Below, piece after piece: positions 36,611 to 45,237 of a stretch of DNA of 64,000 nt. Positions within the stretch are counted from its first letter, which is position 1; each line of letters opens with the position of its first letter. The DNA lies in the NCBI RefSeq assembly GCF_005870085.1, contig NZ_SZNM01000003.1:1-64000 (forward strand), written 5' to 3'. The DNA comes from Aquibacillus sediminis. Its GTDB lineage: Bacteria; Bacillota; Bacilli; Bacillales; Amphibacillaceae. The translations under genes were made by a program, and so were the position numbers. The notes under the pieces were generated by a model. It did not search any database. It was not told the origin of the DNA and saw only the letters and a list, made by a program, of their open reading frames with translations.

Positions 36611-37420
36611 ATGGAAGAAGACAGAAAGAATTATTACAGAATGAATTACTGTTTTTATCCTGGTGAAAGCAAAGAAGTTGTCGTATTTATTCATGGTATC
36701 CCGACGAACCATCATCTTTGGGATCCAATTATTCCGTTCCTAGAGGGGCAATATAGCGTACTTACAATTGATCAAATTGGGTATGGCTTATCAGAACGTG
36801 CACCGTACTACGATTTAACATTACCTAAACAAGCTGAATACATCATAAACCTGCTTGATCAGTTAGGCATTTCGAAAGCTCACTTTGTTGGTCACGACCT
36901 TGGTGGTGGAATTGTGCAAATTCTTTCCGTATACTACCCACAGCGTGTGAAAAGTATCGTAGTTGCAGATGGAGTTTGTTTTGCAAATTGGCCATTACCA
37001 AAAGTGACATCGATTCGTTATCCAACAGCAGATGAATTTCAACCTTCCCCACTTTTTATCGAACGAATGCTTCGAGAAGGACTGTATTATCCTCAAGTTT
37101 TAAAACCTAAGCTATTAAACGATTTGCTCGCTCCATTTAGTGGACCAAGCGGACCTATAGAATTACAACAAGCCTCACTTGCGTTAAATCATCATCAAAC
37201 AGAAGATCTAGTTCCATACTTGCGAACGATCACCTGTCCTACTACTCTTTTATGGGGGCAGCATGACCGGTATTTACCACCGTACTGGGGATCATTATTA
37301 CATCAGCATATCCCGAATTCTGTATTCAGGATTCTACCTAATAGTGGACATTACTCCATGTTGGATAACCCGAACCTATTTGGTAACGAACTCCTCAATC
37401 ATCTAAATAGAGCAACATAA
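36611..37420 (+). CDS. alpha/beta hydrolase with Asp nucleophile
   Basis: 269 residues. The oxyanion loop is FIHGIPTNHHLWDP (27-40). The nucleophile elbow is VGHDLGGGI, with Asp96 in place of Ser, and the catalytic His lies in NSGHYSMLDNP near residue 256. A GHDLGG elbow is typical of epoxide hydrolases and haloalkane or haloacid dehalogenases rather than esterases. Substrate unknown. The ATG at 36611 (MEEDRKNYYRM) has AAGGGGTG seven bases upstream. It follows Mn catalase on the same strand but behind a terminator. Confidence 0.88.
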   Translation: MEEDRKNYYRMNYCFYPGESKEVVVFIHGIPTNHHLWDPIIPFLEGQYSVLTIDQIGYGLSERAPYYDLTLPKQAEYIINLLDQLGISKAHFVGHDLGGGIVQILSVYYPQRVKSIVVADGVCFANWPLPKVTSIRYPTADEFQPSPLFIERMLREGLYYPQVLKPKLLNDLLAPFSGPSGPIELQQASLALNHHQTEDLVPYLRTITCPTTLLWGQHDRYLPPYWGSLLHQHIPNSVFRILPNSGHYSMLDNPNLFGNELLNHLNRAT

Positions 37421-37430
37421 GTGGGAAATA

Positions 37431-37545
37431 AAAACGAGCTATCGTCTGAAGCTAAGAATAAAACAAGATTTGAAATATCATCCGATTCACCATAACGTCC
37501 TAGTGGAATACTTTGTGCAAGTGTTTCTTCATCTGTTCCCATTCC
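37431..37545 (-). pseudogene. remnant of a short-chain dehydrogenase 3' end
   Basis: The minus strand encodes GTDEETLAQSIPLGRYGESD and DISNLVLFLASDDSSF, the region just before the ITG end of SDR enzymes such as 3-oxoacyl-ACP reductase. It has no start, no cofactor domain and no proper end, and a REP half copy has landed at its upstream side. Nothing else was recognised in 37421-37789. Confidence 0.7.
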
Positions 37546-37552
37546 ATCCAAT

Positions 37553-37579
37553 GGGACATGGGGACAGGGTACTTGTCCC
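37553..37579. repeat. REP-like repeat, half copy 6
   Basis: GGGACATGGGGACAGGGTAC TTGTCCC, a single half beside the SDR remnant. Confidence 0.85.
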
Positions 37580-37789
37580 ACCACAGGGCATTATTACCCT
37601 GGCGTATAAATATTATCCCAAACGCCACGGTATAATATTTTGAACACCATTCGCTAAACTTATCTATGTAAGCTATGTTTTCGTCTTTCCAATAAAGCAA
37701 CATATTAAAAAAGGGCACAAGAACTACCCACAGATAAATCCATGAGTAACTCCTTGCCCCATGTTTTGGAACCTCAATCCTGTTCTCTA

Positions 37790-39229
37790 TTATTGCGCTT
37801 GTTCCAAATTCTCTCGATCTCTTCTCTCCAACTCTTCTTCAGATGGCCGCTTATCCTTGATGAAGAAAGCGATGACCAAACCGATTAAAGACAAGACGGC
37901 AACAACGATAAATGCGATATTTGCACCAAAAATATCAGGGTACGAAATCTCTGTATTCGTTTCTGCCATGCTAGTTGAGGTGGTCATGACGGTAACTAGA
38001 ATGGCTGTTCCGACAGAAGCGGCGACTTGTTTCATCGTATTATCCATCGCTGCACCGTGTGGAAGTAATCGCTTCGGTAATTGGTTTAACCCAGCCGTTG
38101 CGATAGGCATCATCACCATCGATAGACCAAACATGCGCACCCCATACATTGTCGTCAAAAACGCAAGTGATGTAGTTGTATCTAAACGTATAAACGCAAA
38201 CGATGACACCGTAATAATCGTTAATCCTATCATCACTAACTTTCTAGCACCAAATTTATCAAAAATTCTACCCGTTATTGGTGACATTAGTCCAGTAATT
38301 AATGCACCTGGTAGCAGGGCTATCCCCGATTCAAACGCAGTGAAATCGCGCATATTTTGCATATAAAGCGGAATCAATGTTTCGACGCCAATTAGTCCCA
38401 TGAACGCAATCATTCCGACGATTACTGCTAATGGAAAAATGGAATACGTAAAGACTCTGAACTCTAACATTGGGTGTTTTAACTTAAGCTGTCTAAAGAT
38501 AAATAACAGAAGCGCCACAACTCCAACCGCTAACGATAAAAGCGTAATCATAGCAAACCAGCCATTATTTCCTGCTGATGTAAATCCGTATAATAACCCA
38601 CCAAATCCAAATGAAGATAATATAATCGACAACACATCTAATTTTGGTTTCGATAATTCGGTTACATTTTTGAGTGCAAAATAAGCTACAACTATATCAA
38701 TGATTGCAATTGGAAAAATTATATAAAATAGCACTCTCCATGAATAATGCTCGGTCACCCAGCCAGATAATGCTGGACCAATTGCTGGAGCAAAGGAAAT
38801 TACTAACCCAATTAACCCCATCGCAGCCCCACGTTTATTAATTGGAAAAATCATTAAAAATACTGTCTGCATGAGCGGCAACATCACCCCGGCGCCTGCA
38901 GATTGGATCACCCGTCCAACTAATAAAACAGAAAAGTTAGGTGAAATCGCTGCTATAAGCGTACCAATAGCAAATACACTCATCGCTGTAATAAATAATT
39001 GTCTCGTCGAAAAACGCTCCAACAAAAAAGCACTAACAGGAATCATAATCCCATTCACAAGCATAAATACTGTTGTCAGCCATTGTCCCGTATTCGCTGT
39101 AATGCCCATTTCTTTCATAATAGGTGGAATAGCAGTAATCATTAATGTTTGATTTAAAATAGCAATAAATGACCCTGCCAACAATAATGCCACGATCGTT
39201 TTTCGATTATAACTTGACGTCCCCATCAC
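37790..39229 (-). CDS. MFS multidrug exporter, DHA2 (EmrB/QacA) family
   Basis: 479 residues with about 14 membrane segments. Family signatures: LNQTLMITAIPPIMKEMG (motif D1), then the motif A-like loop LLERFSTRQLFIT and the antiporter motif C (GLIGLVISFAPAIGPALSGW). The C-terminal cytoplasmic tail is charged (KDKRPSEEELERRDRENLEQ). It exports lipophilic or cationic compounds using the proton gradient. GGAGGGGGGAAAG precedes the ATG. No regulator is adjacent. Confidence 0.93.
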   Translation of the reverse strand: MMGTSSYNRKTIVALLLAGSFIAILNQTLMITAIPPIMKEMGITANTGQWLTTVFMLVNGIMIPVSAFLLERFSTRQLFITAMSVFAIGTLIAAISPNFSVLLVGRVIQSAGAGVMLPLMQTVFLMIFPINKRGAAMGLIGLVISFAPAIGPALSGWVTEHYSWRVLFYIIFPIAIIDIVVAYFALKNVTELSKPKLDVLSIILSSFGFGGLLYGFTSAGNNGWFAMITLLSLAVGVVALLLFIFRQLKLKHPMLEFRVFTYSIFPLAVIVGMIAFMGLIGVETLIPLYMQNMRDFTAFESGIALLPGALITGLMSPITGRIFDKFGARKLVMIGLTIITVSSFAFIRLDTTTSLAFLTTMYGVRMFGLSMVMMPIATAGLNQLPKRLLPHGAAMDNTMKQVAASVGTAILVTVMTTSTSMAETNTEISYPDIFGANIAFIVVAVLSLIGLVIAFFIKDKRPSEEELERRDRENLEQAQ

Positions 39230-39329
39230 TTTCCCCCCTCCATCTTAAATATCTTTTTTTAACCATTAAACAAACCACACCATACATCATACACCATTTT
39301 TAAAAATAAGGACAGAACAAAAACCTCTT

Positions 39330-39403
39330 GGGACATGGGGACAGGTTTGTTGTCCCAGATCAAATCTATAAATAGTGGGACACGATCCCTGTCCCCATGT
39401 CCC
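39330..39403. repeat. REP/BIME-like repeat, copy 7
   Basis: GGGACATGGGGACAGGTTTG TTGTCCC, a 23-bp spacer, then GGGACACGATCCCTGTCCCC ATGTCCC. The right half is embedded in a larger perfect hairpin (39360-39420). Confidence 0.9.
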
Positions 39404-39420
39404 ACTATTTATAGATTTGA
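39360..39420. repeat. perfect 23-bp inverted repeat around a REP half
   Basis: The left arm 39360-39382 and right arm 39398-39420 are exact reverse complements (TCAAATCTATAAATAGTGGG, then ACA), with a 15-base loop. Only the inner bases belong to the REP. The outer CTATAAATAG-containing part is an inverted duplication of unique flank. Confidence 0.9.
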
Positions 39421-39525
39421 TTCTCATAAGTCATATTCCTCAACTATTTTAAAAATAGATATCTGAACATACAGCGATTTTCAAGTCAACATAAAGTATA
39501 GCAACTTAAAGAAGGAGGTGTTCAT

Positions 39526-40065
39526 ATGGTAAAGAAACATGTTAGTGATTGTGTTTGTGAGGTTGTAAGAGATATTGTGGATGCTCAAGATGCTGTGGTT
39601 AATAATCACCGCTGCACGACTAGTTGTAAAAAATCCATCAACCAACTACTTTCACCACAAGCCGATGATATGGTGAATACGACGATACCTTTCATCCTTT
39701 ACTGTAAGGATTGTCACCCATTTATTGGTAGCGGAGTGTTCCAAGGAGAACTAGGTGGATCTGGAAATACTTTTTTAGGCTGCGTTGAAACACCTATTTT
39801 TCGTGCAGTAAAATTTGTGGACGGAAGTGATTGTTGTGTAAAACTGGAGTTATTACTTCCTGTAACACAAGGAGGTTCTACCCCTGGCCCAACAGATAGT
39901 GGTGTTAGTGATGTTTGTAGATTTTTCCCAGGTAGAAGTATTAGAGATCTTCAATCAACTGGAATTTGTTTAACAGTAGACTTAAATTGTTTCTGCGGCA
40001 TTACTTGTCTTGACCCAATTACGCCACGCCCAGTATCTGAATTTCCACCAGAAGATGATGACTAA
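39526..40065 (+). CDS. CotY/CotZ family spore coat (crust) protein
   Basis: 179 residues with 14 cysteines, several in pairs (DCVCEVV, YCKDCHPF, SDCCVKLELLLPV, NCFCGITC). It has the CotZ core pattern LYCKDCHPFIGSGVFQGELG and CLTVDLNCFCGITCLDP (here shown in parts). These proteins polymerise through disulphides into the outer spore layer. GAAGGAGGTG precedes the ATG, and expression would be late in the mother cell. It is direct evidence that the host forms endospores. Confidence 0.93.
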   Translation: MVKKHVSDCVCEVVRDIVDAQDAVVNNHRCTTSCKKSINQLLSPQADDMVNTTIPFILYCKDCHPFIGSGVFQGELGGSGNTFLGCVETPIFRAVKFVDGSDCCVKLELLLPVTQGGSTPGPTDSGVSDVCRFFPGRSIRDLQSTGICLTVDLNCFCGITCLDPITPRPVSEFPPEDDD

Positions 40066-40072
40066 GTATGAT

Positions 40073-40104
40073 AGAGGAAGCAGGGACAATCTCCTGTTTC
40101 CTCT
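40073..40104 (+). terminator. terminator after the coat gene
   Basis: AGAGGAAGCAGG / CCTGTTTCCTCT, a 12-bp stem with one G-T pair and an 8-base loop. No strong T-run follows. Confidence 0.6.
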
Positions 40105-40120
40105 CATCTTGTAGATTAAT

Positions 40121-40147
40121 GGGACAGTGAACCTGTCCCCATGTCCC
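40121..40147. repeat. REP-like repeat, half copy 8
   Basis: GGGACAGTGAACCTGTCCCC ATGTCCC, right half only, located seven bases beyond the stop codon of the amidase gene. Confidence 0.85.
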
Positions 40148-40154
40148 ACACCTG

Positions 40155-41171
40155 CTATTGCATGGTTGCTCGTATTTCTTGCATTTTTTGAAGTACTAAT
40201 GGGTAAAAGTTACTTTTGGCGTGTGTGGTGGAGTTCCCACCAAAAAAAGCTGTACCTGGACATGTTTTGACAGCGTGCCCTTCCCCATGATCGAGTACTC
40301 GTTCTCCTGTGTTAATATCCCACCAATGATGATAGGTAATACTGTCTATTGAGGGTACCAAACCGAACCTTAACATGAGCAAGGCGGTAACTGTAATAAT
40401 TGTTTCTCTTTGTTCCGCTGTCATTTGATTTCCATCTTCATCAAAGTCCCCTACATTTTCAATCGCTAATGCATTGGCTTCGATCGCATGCATGATCGCC
40501 TCATCGTTTAATCCAAAAGAACCTTCTGGAGGCATATCAAACGGTCGACCAACAGCAACTGTCCCATCCGGAAAAGTCGTCAATTGTTGACTAATCGTTC
40601 TCCAATTCATTGCAGTTTTATGATGCTCTTCCATCCCTTTTAACAGTGAAAAATGATTGGTGCCATCAAATTGCTGATAAGATGGTTGATACGTATGGTG
40701 ATGTTGAATCGTCCTAATGTTTCTCGTAAATTCATGATTAAATAGCCAGTCTTTGAAATCCTCCCTAGTCATTAAGACATACTGCCCTTGCATGGACAAT
40801 TTCTTAGGAGGAATCTTTACAATTTGTCCTACAAATAACTGATTAGATGTAAGACCAGTTGTTTCTTTTATCGACTGGACACTAGAATTAAAGGATTGCG
40901 CCAAATCCCATAAAGTATCGCCAGGTTCCACTTCATACATAATTGGCACCCTTAATTTTTGTCCAACTAGGATCGTATCTGATTGTAAGCCATTGATTTG
41001 TTTCAAATTTTCAACAGAAGTTTGATACGTGTCTGCAATCCCCGACAAATGATCGCCAGGTTGTACTTCATAAGTATTTCTAGGGTTATTGGTCGCATAC
41101 ACAGCTACAGGAGTGAGATGCATCAGCATCAATAAGACCATACTTAATAACAAAAAACTTCGCTTAATCAT
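40155..41171 (-). CDS. secreted LysM N-acetylmuramoyl-L-alanine amidase
   Basis: 338 residues. A signal peptide (1-26, ending AVYA) is followed by two LysM repeats, YEVQPGDHLSGIADTYQTSV (about 34-77) and YEVEPGDTLWDLAQSFNSSV (about 79-121). An Amidase_2 (PGRP-like) domain follows (about 150-325). Zinc ligands are likely the His in TIQHHHTYQP, the His in ITYHHWWD and the Cys in VKTCPGTAFFG, with Glu in ALAIENVGDFD as catalytic helper. It cleaves peptidoglycan stem peptides, probably in sporulation, germination or wall turnover. Monocistronic. Confidence 0.9.
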   Translation of the reverse strand: MIKRSFLLLSMVLLMLMHLTPVAVYATNNPRNTYEVQPGDHLSGIADTYQTSVENLKQINGLQSDTILVGQKLRVPIMYEVEPGDTLWDLAQSFNSSVQSIKETTGLTSNQLFVGQIVKIPPKKLSMQGQYVLMTREDFKDWLFNHEFTRNIRTIQHHHTYQPSYQQFDGTNHFSLLKGMEEHHKTAMNWRTISQQLTTFPDGTVAVGRPFDMPPEGSFGLNDEAIMHAIEANALAIENVGDFDEDGNQMTAEQRETIITVTALLMLRFGLVPSIDSITYHHWWDINTGERVLDHGEGHAVKTCPGTAFFGGNSTTHAKSNFYPLVLQKMQEIRATMQ

Positions 41172-41179
41172 AAGAACAC

Positions 41180-41940
41180 CCTTTCATTGTGATCGTACTT
41201 TTATGTTTCATTACCACAATGAAAATATTCATGGGACTAAAAACTAGGACTTCAGAAGTTGGATGAGCGCTTGTCCCATTCTGATTGAAGACGTATACAA
41301 TGTATGTAGCTTAAAATGGAAGTTAGTTTGTAGCTTGCGAAGGATGTACATCTTTTGTTTACCTCGTAGGTTGGAGTGGAGGGCTTAGTGCAGTAACATA
41401 CCCGAAAAAAATACAAATTTTAAATTGCCAAGCCATAAGTAGGGAAACTCCAATCCATGTGACCCGGCAACAGTATTTCACGATAAAAACTTTAACTGTA
41501 TATACATGGTTATGCTAGACGGTGTAGAAAAAAGGAATGAACAAAACAATAACTTTCGGATCAACAACATATACATAAACATAAACACAAACAAAAACAA
41601 ACAAAGGAGATTTTCATCTTTCGAAAGGTTATTCCATGTTCATTCCTTCATTATAAGCCTATCAAGTATTCCTTCATTTAGCCATGTCAAATTATAACCA
41701 TTGTTTCCAGTTTCTACTATATAATAAGAGGATCAGTATTAAGACTATCGAAATTCGCTATGGCGGGTTCGATATTTATTACACAAAAATCATAACAAAC
41801 CATCTAATTACCTTGATTCTAACAAAATCAACATATACACCTAGAATTAAACCTCTATGTATGTTAAAAATCCTATTTTATAGATGATAAATTATCTTAC
41901 TACACCCATTTTTAGGTCGTGATTTATGCTAAATTGTTTA
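41180..41940. other. long AT-rich intergenic region
   Basis: About 760 bp without a convincing gene; the open frames here lack ribosome binding sites and have odd composition (Asn/Lys-rich). An inverted repeat AAGGAATGAACA (41532-41543) / TGTTCATTCCTT (41636-41647) brackets an A-rich stretch containing an AAAGGAG. This could be a decayed element. At 41954-41985 GGGGACAAGCTC...GAACTGTCCCC is a possible worn REP. Confidence 0.5.
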
Positions 41941-41991
41941 TTGACCTTGCAAAAGGGGACAAGCTCACTATGAACTGTCCCCTCCCAAAGT

Positions 41992-42351
41992 TTATGCAAT
42001 TTGAGACGTTCCTTCCTCATTCCTAGTAAATTCTACTAATTTTTTCCATGTATCAAGGTAAAAATCATCCCGTTCTCGATTCACATGATATTTTATTTCA
42101 ATCGGTTTGTTAAAACCATCAACAAACGTCACGTGTAAAAATTCATCGATATTTGTTACAACACCTTCGATAATGTAAAAGCTATTAAGGATTTGATCAT
42201 CAGAGATTCTCCCTGTTTCATCTCTTTCTAATTTGTTGCGGTTCCAAAACAGGAAATCATATGTTTCACCAACCTTATAATCACTTGCTGGACGAGATGG
42301 TACATAACACTTTGCATCAGGTTTTTCTGTTCTTGTATAGACATCTTTCAT
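41992..42351 (-). CDS. hypothetical protein
   Basis: 119 residues, not recognised. It is hydrophilic with no membrane segment. It starts MKDVYTRTEKPDAKCYVPSR, then KVGETYDFLFWNRNKLERDE, with a middle stretch suggesting beta structure (FYIIEGVVTNIDEFLHVTFV). AGAGGAAATATT before the ATG gives a good ribosome binding site. It is likely a real gene because codon use and composition match the neighbours. Confidence 0.65.
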   Translation of the reverse strand: MKDVYTRTEKPDAKCYVPSRPASDYKVGETYDFLFWNRNKLERDETGRISDDQILNSFYIIEGVVTNIDEFLHVTFVDGFNKPIEIKYHVNRERDDFYLDTWKKLVEFTRNEEGTSQIA

Positions 42352-42359
42352 AATATTTC

Positions 42360-42700
42360 CTCTTTTCTATGATTTTTTAGGTTAATGTTCGTTGTTTTGT
42401 TTGATATCGAGTTGATTTCATCTAGATAGAAATATAACAAACTCTACAATATAAGGGGTAGGTTCTCCTAAAAATGTGTCACTTTGATACTGCATTAGCA
42501 ACTCTTCTACGAAACTAAAAACAAAGTATCACTATTGAAATAGATTACTAAGATAAAAAGAATCTAGGTAATCTAATAAAAAACTGAAGTACCTCCAATT
42601 ATGAAACCGCTTTTATTAACCGATATAAAAAACAACTCCACATTTTAAATATCATTTTATACTTATTCATTTCCTAACACAATAGAATATTTGAAATTTT
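42360..42700. other. AT-rich intergenic region
   Basis: No gene, tRNA or structured RNA was recognised. It should carry the promoter of the hypothetical gene to its left. Confidence 0.4.
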
Positions 42701-42706
42701 TTCAGT

Positions 42707-42733
42707 GGGACATGGGGACAGGTTTGTTGTCCC
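42707..42733. repeat. REP-like repeat, half copy 9
   Basis: GGGACATGGGGACAGGTTTG TTGTCCC, left half only, about 95 bp upstream of the Gate-domain transporter gene. Confidence 0.85.
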
Positions 42734-42827
42734 ACTTATGCCATGGAAAAGGTGGGAAACGGTGCCCATGTTCACCTCCGTCAAATCTCGTTCATATACT
42801 AATAAAAACGCCTAGAGGTGATGTAGG

Positions 42828-43922
42828 ATGGAGAAGAACAAACCAAAGTCAACCTTACTGCACAATAGGAAAAAATGGCATATGTATGAAGTGTTGGGAC
42901 TTGCAATTGTCATAATATCGTTACTAATGCTTTTCTTTGCACCAAATGCATTATCAGACCTATTCGAAACGATTATCCAAGAAGTAAAACCTATTGTGAT
43001 TGATACCTTTTTGTTAAGTGACATAGGAATCGCGATCATTGTAAGTGTCATTACGGGGAGGTTGTTGGAACGATTTGGTTTTACGGATGGATTAATTCGA
43101 ATCTTTGTACCAGTCATGAAAGTATTCAAAATCAATCCTGCTGTTATTATCCCTAGTTCCTACAATTTGCTTGGGGACATTAATGCGGCTGGAAAAATTA
43201 CTGGTCCAATCCTAATGAAAGCTAAAGCAACCACAGCAGAACAAAAAATTGCGCTAGCAACAATGATTCAATCGCCACAATCTTTTGCTACTTTTGTCTT
43301 AGGGATTATTGCACTAACTACTTTTGGCATAAGTGTGTTTCCATTAGTCCTACTATCGATTTTTGCTCCATTAATTATCATCCCATGGTTGTTATCTAAA
43401 ACTGTTTATCGAAATACCAAAAAAGTCGAGCTAGAAGAATTACCACGTTTTACCCCGAAACATACGATCATGCACACTATTTTTTCATCAGCAAAAGAAG
43501 GAACAGAACTATTACTGCTCACGATTATTCCGGCTGTAGCAGTGGTCTTTTTCTTTATTGGAATACTGAATTATGTCGGGATTTGGACTACGATTGAAGC
43601 TGGACTGGGTACTGTTCTAACTGCACTTAGTATCGAACCAAGCACAGGAATTGTCTCCTTTTTGGCCGCACCGACTCTCGCGGTTGCACAACTTGCTGAC
43701 TTAGCAACAACAATTGATCCCAGACTAATCGTCGGATCGTTTGTGTTAGCAAACTCTGGCCTACCACTGTCCGTTATTTTTGGTCAAATACCTGTTACCT
43801 GGGCAGAAACGACCAACTTGAGTGAGCGAGAGGTGCTTGGGGCAGCAGTCATTGGTATGATCATACGAGTTGTGACCGCTTGTTTAATTGGATATTTCTT
43901 AACTCCTTTATTGGTGGTGTAA
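42828..43922 (+). CDS. nucleoside-recognition (Gate) domain transporter
   Basis: 364 residues with about nine membrane segments. Gate-like features are IPSSYNLLGDINAAGKITGP and the second half GSFVLANSGLPLSVIFGQIP. It belongs with the nucleoside-transporter-like membrane proteins of unknown substrate. TAGAGGTGATGTAGG lies before the ATG. The stop is followed by three bases and then the ATG of an amidohydrolase, so the two proteins form a translationally coupled pair and the substrate is probably what the amidohydrolase degrades. Confidence 0.83.
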   Translation: MEKNKPKSTLLHNRKKWHMYEVLGLAIVIISLLMLFFAPNALSDLFETIIQEVKPIVIDTFLLSDIGIAIIVSVITGRLLERFGFTDGLIRIFVPVMKVFKINPAVIIPSSYNLLGDINAAGKITGPILMKAKATTAEQKIALATMIQSPQSFATFVLGIIALTTFGISVFPLVLLSIFAPLIIIPWLLSKTVYRNTKKVELEELPRFTPKHTIMHTIFSSAKEGTELLLLTIIPAVAVVFFFIGILNYVGIWTTIEAGLGTVLTALSIEPSTGIVSFLAAPTLAVAQLADLATTIDPRLIVGSFVLANSGLPLSVIFGQIPVTWAETTNLSEREVLGAAVIGMIIRVVTACLIGYFLTPLLVV

Positions 43923-43925
43923 CTG

Positions 43926-45155
43926 ATGAGAAAGGTGGAAAAAAACTATCTTGTTCGTGCTGGAAAATTGGTTACGGTGGGTAATCACGGAACACTTTTT
44001 GATGGAGCAATGGTCATTGTACAAGGAAAGATTGCGCATATTTTGGATTGGAACGTAGCAAAAAACGTTTTTCAAAATTTACCAGCGTTGGATTATTCTG
44101 ATTATGTGGTGACTCCTTCACTGGTCGACTGTCATACCCATTTACTCGAATTTGCGCCAGGATCGCTTTATCCTGTAACCAAAGAAACACACTTCCAGGC
44201 AGGAAGATCAATCCTACTTCAAGCATTGATGTCAGGAATTACTGCCGTCGGGGAACAAATTTGCGGACATCCTGAAAGCACTTTTTCAATCAAGGATTAT
44301 AAAAATAGTGTAAGAGAATTTCCGATGTCTATTTCTTTTGCCACAAATAGTATATCGATTGGTTTTGAGCAACTGGCACACTTCACCTCTGTCACTGAAG
44401 ATAAACCTGTTGCCCAAAATGATTTAATTAAACGCTCAATTCTTCTGGAAATGGCAAGACAAAGTGATTATCCTGGCGAAAATCTATTTCTTAATGCAAC
44501 ACCTGCAAATTTCACTAAAGACATGGTGCCACGAGCAGGAGAGATTATGTACACAAAAGAAGAATTGCAACAGATTGTTGACCTTTTTCATCAGCAACAT
44601 AAAGAAATAGGCATTCACGTAGCAGGAAACAAAGGAATTGAGATGGCATTAGATACAGGTGTTGATGTTCTTCATCATGCGCATGGCATCACAGATGAGC
44701 AGGTTAAGCGAGCAGCAAAACAAGGAACTAAAATTATTGCCACACCACTTGGTGGAACCCATCTAAAACCAAATTCACCTGAAAACATTCTTAAACTTGT
44801 CAACCACAACATCGACACGTCAATCGCAACCGATGCCTATCTTCCACCATACCCTGATGTCGAATGGTTACCTTTCGACGATCAAGCTTTACAAGGACCA
44901 GACGTTTTCATGCAAATTGCCCAGCCAGCAATGAAAAAATTACATGCGCATGGTTACGATGAAAATGACACACTAGCATTAATTACTTCCAATCCTGCAT
45001 CAGTATTAGGAAAAGCAAAACAGTTTGGTCGTTTAGAACAAGGTATGGACGCAAACTTTATCGTTGCCGAAGGAATTCCAGGATTAGACATCACCAACCC
45101 AGAAAAAATTAAAAAAGTCATCTACCAAGGAAACACTGTTGTCGATAGAGACTAA
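43926..45155 (+). CDS. amidohydrolase family metal-dependent hydrolase
   Basis: 409 residues of the amidohydrolase superfamily. The N-terminal beta sandwich contains RAGKLVTVGNHGTLFDGAMV, and the barrel opens with VTPSLVDCHTHLLEF (HxH metal ligands). Further ligands are GIHVAGNKG, DVLHHAHGI and the Asp in TSIATDAYLPPYP. The C-terminal ITSNPASVLGKAKQFGRLEQ and GMDANFIVAEG are typical of imidazolonepropionase- or prolidase-like members. It is coupled to the Gate transporter gene, suggesting uptake then hydrolysis of a cyclic amide, nucleobase-like or dipeptide compound. Substrate unknown. A REP copy follows three bases after the stop codon. Confidence 0.88.
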   Translation: MRKVEKNYLVRAGKLVTVGNHGTLFDGAMVIVQGKIAHILDWNVAKNVFQNLPALDYSDYVVTPSLVDCHTHLLEFAPGSLYPVTKETHFQAGRSILLQALMSGITAVGEQICGHPESTFSIKDYKNSVREFPMSISFATNSISIGFEQLAHFTSVTEDKPVAQNDLIKRSILLEMARQSDYPGENLFLNATPANFTKDMVPRAGEIMYTKEELQQIVDLFHQQHKEIGIHVAGNKGIEMALDTGVDVLHHAHGITDEQVKRAAKQGTKIIATPLGGTHLKPNSPENILKLVNHNIDTSIATDAYLPPYPDVEWLPFDDQALQGPDVFMQIAQPAMKKLHAHGYDENDTLALITSNPASVLGKAKQFGRLEQGMDANFIVAEGIPGLDITNPEKIKKVIYQGNTVVDRD

Positions 45156-45158
45156 ACT

Positions 45159-45231
45159 GGGACACGGGGACAGGTTTACTGTCCCACTCCCAACCACAGA
45201 AATTGGGACACGGCCCCTGTCCCCGTGTCCC
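45159..45231. repeat. REP/BIME-like repeat, copy 10
   Basis: GGGACACGGGGACAGGTTTA CTGTCCC, spacer, then GGGACACGGCCCCTGTCCCC GTGTCCC, between convergent genes. Confidence 0.9.
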
Positions 45232-45237
45232 ACCTGT

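Noticed and set aside
37500-37718. 72-residue frame containing WWDKYPVPMSHW
   Set aside because: Part is a translated REP element and part is antisense to nothing recognisable; no ribosome binding site.
41506-41887. Asn/Lys-rich frames in the long intergenic region
   Set aside because: Composition is simply that of AT-rich non-coding DNA and there is no Shine-Dalgarno sequence.
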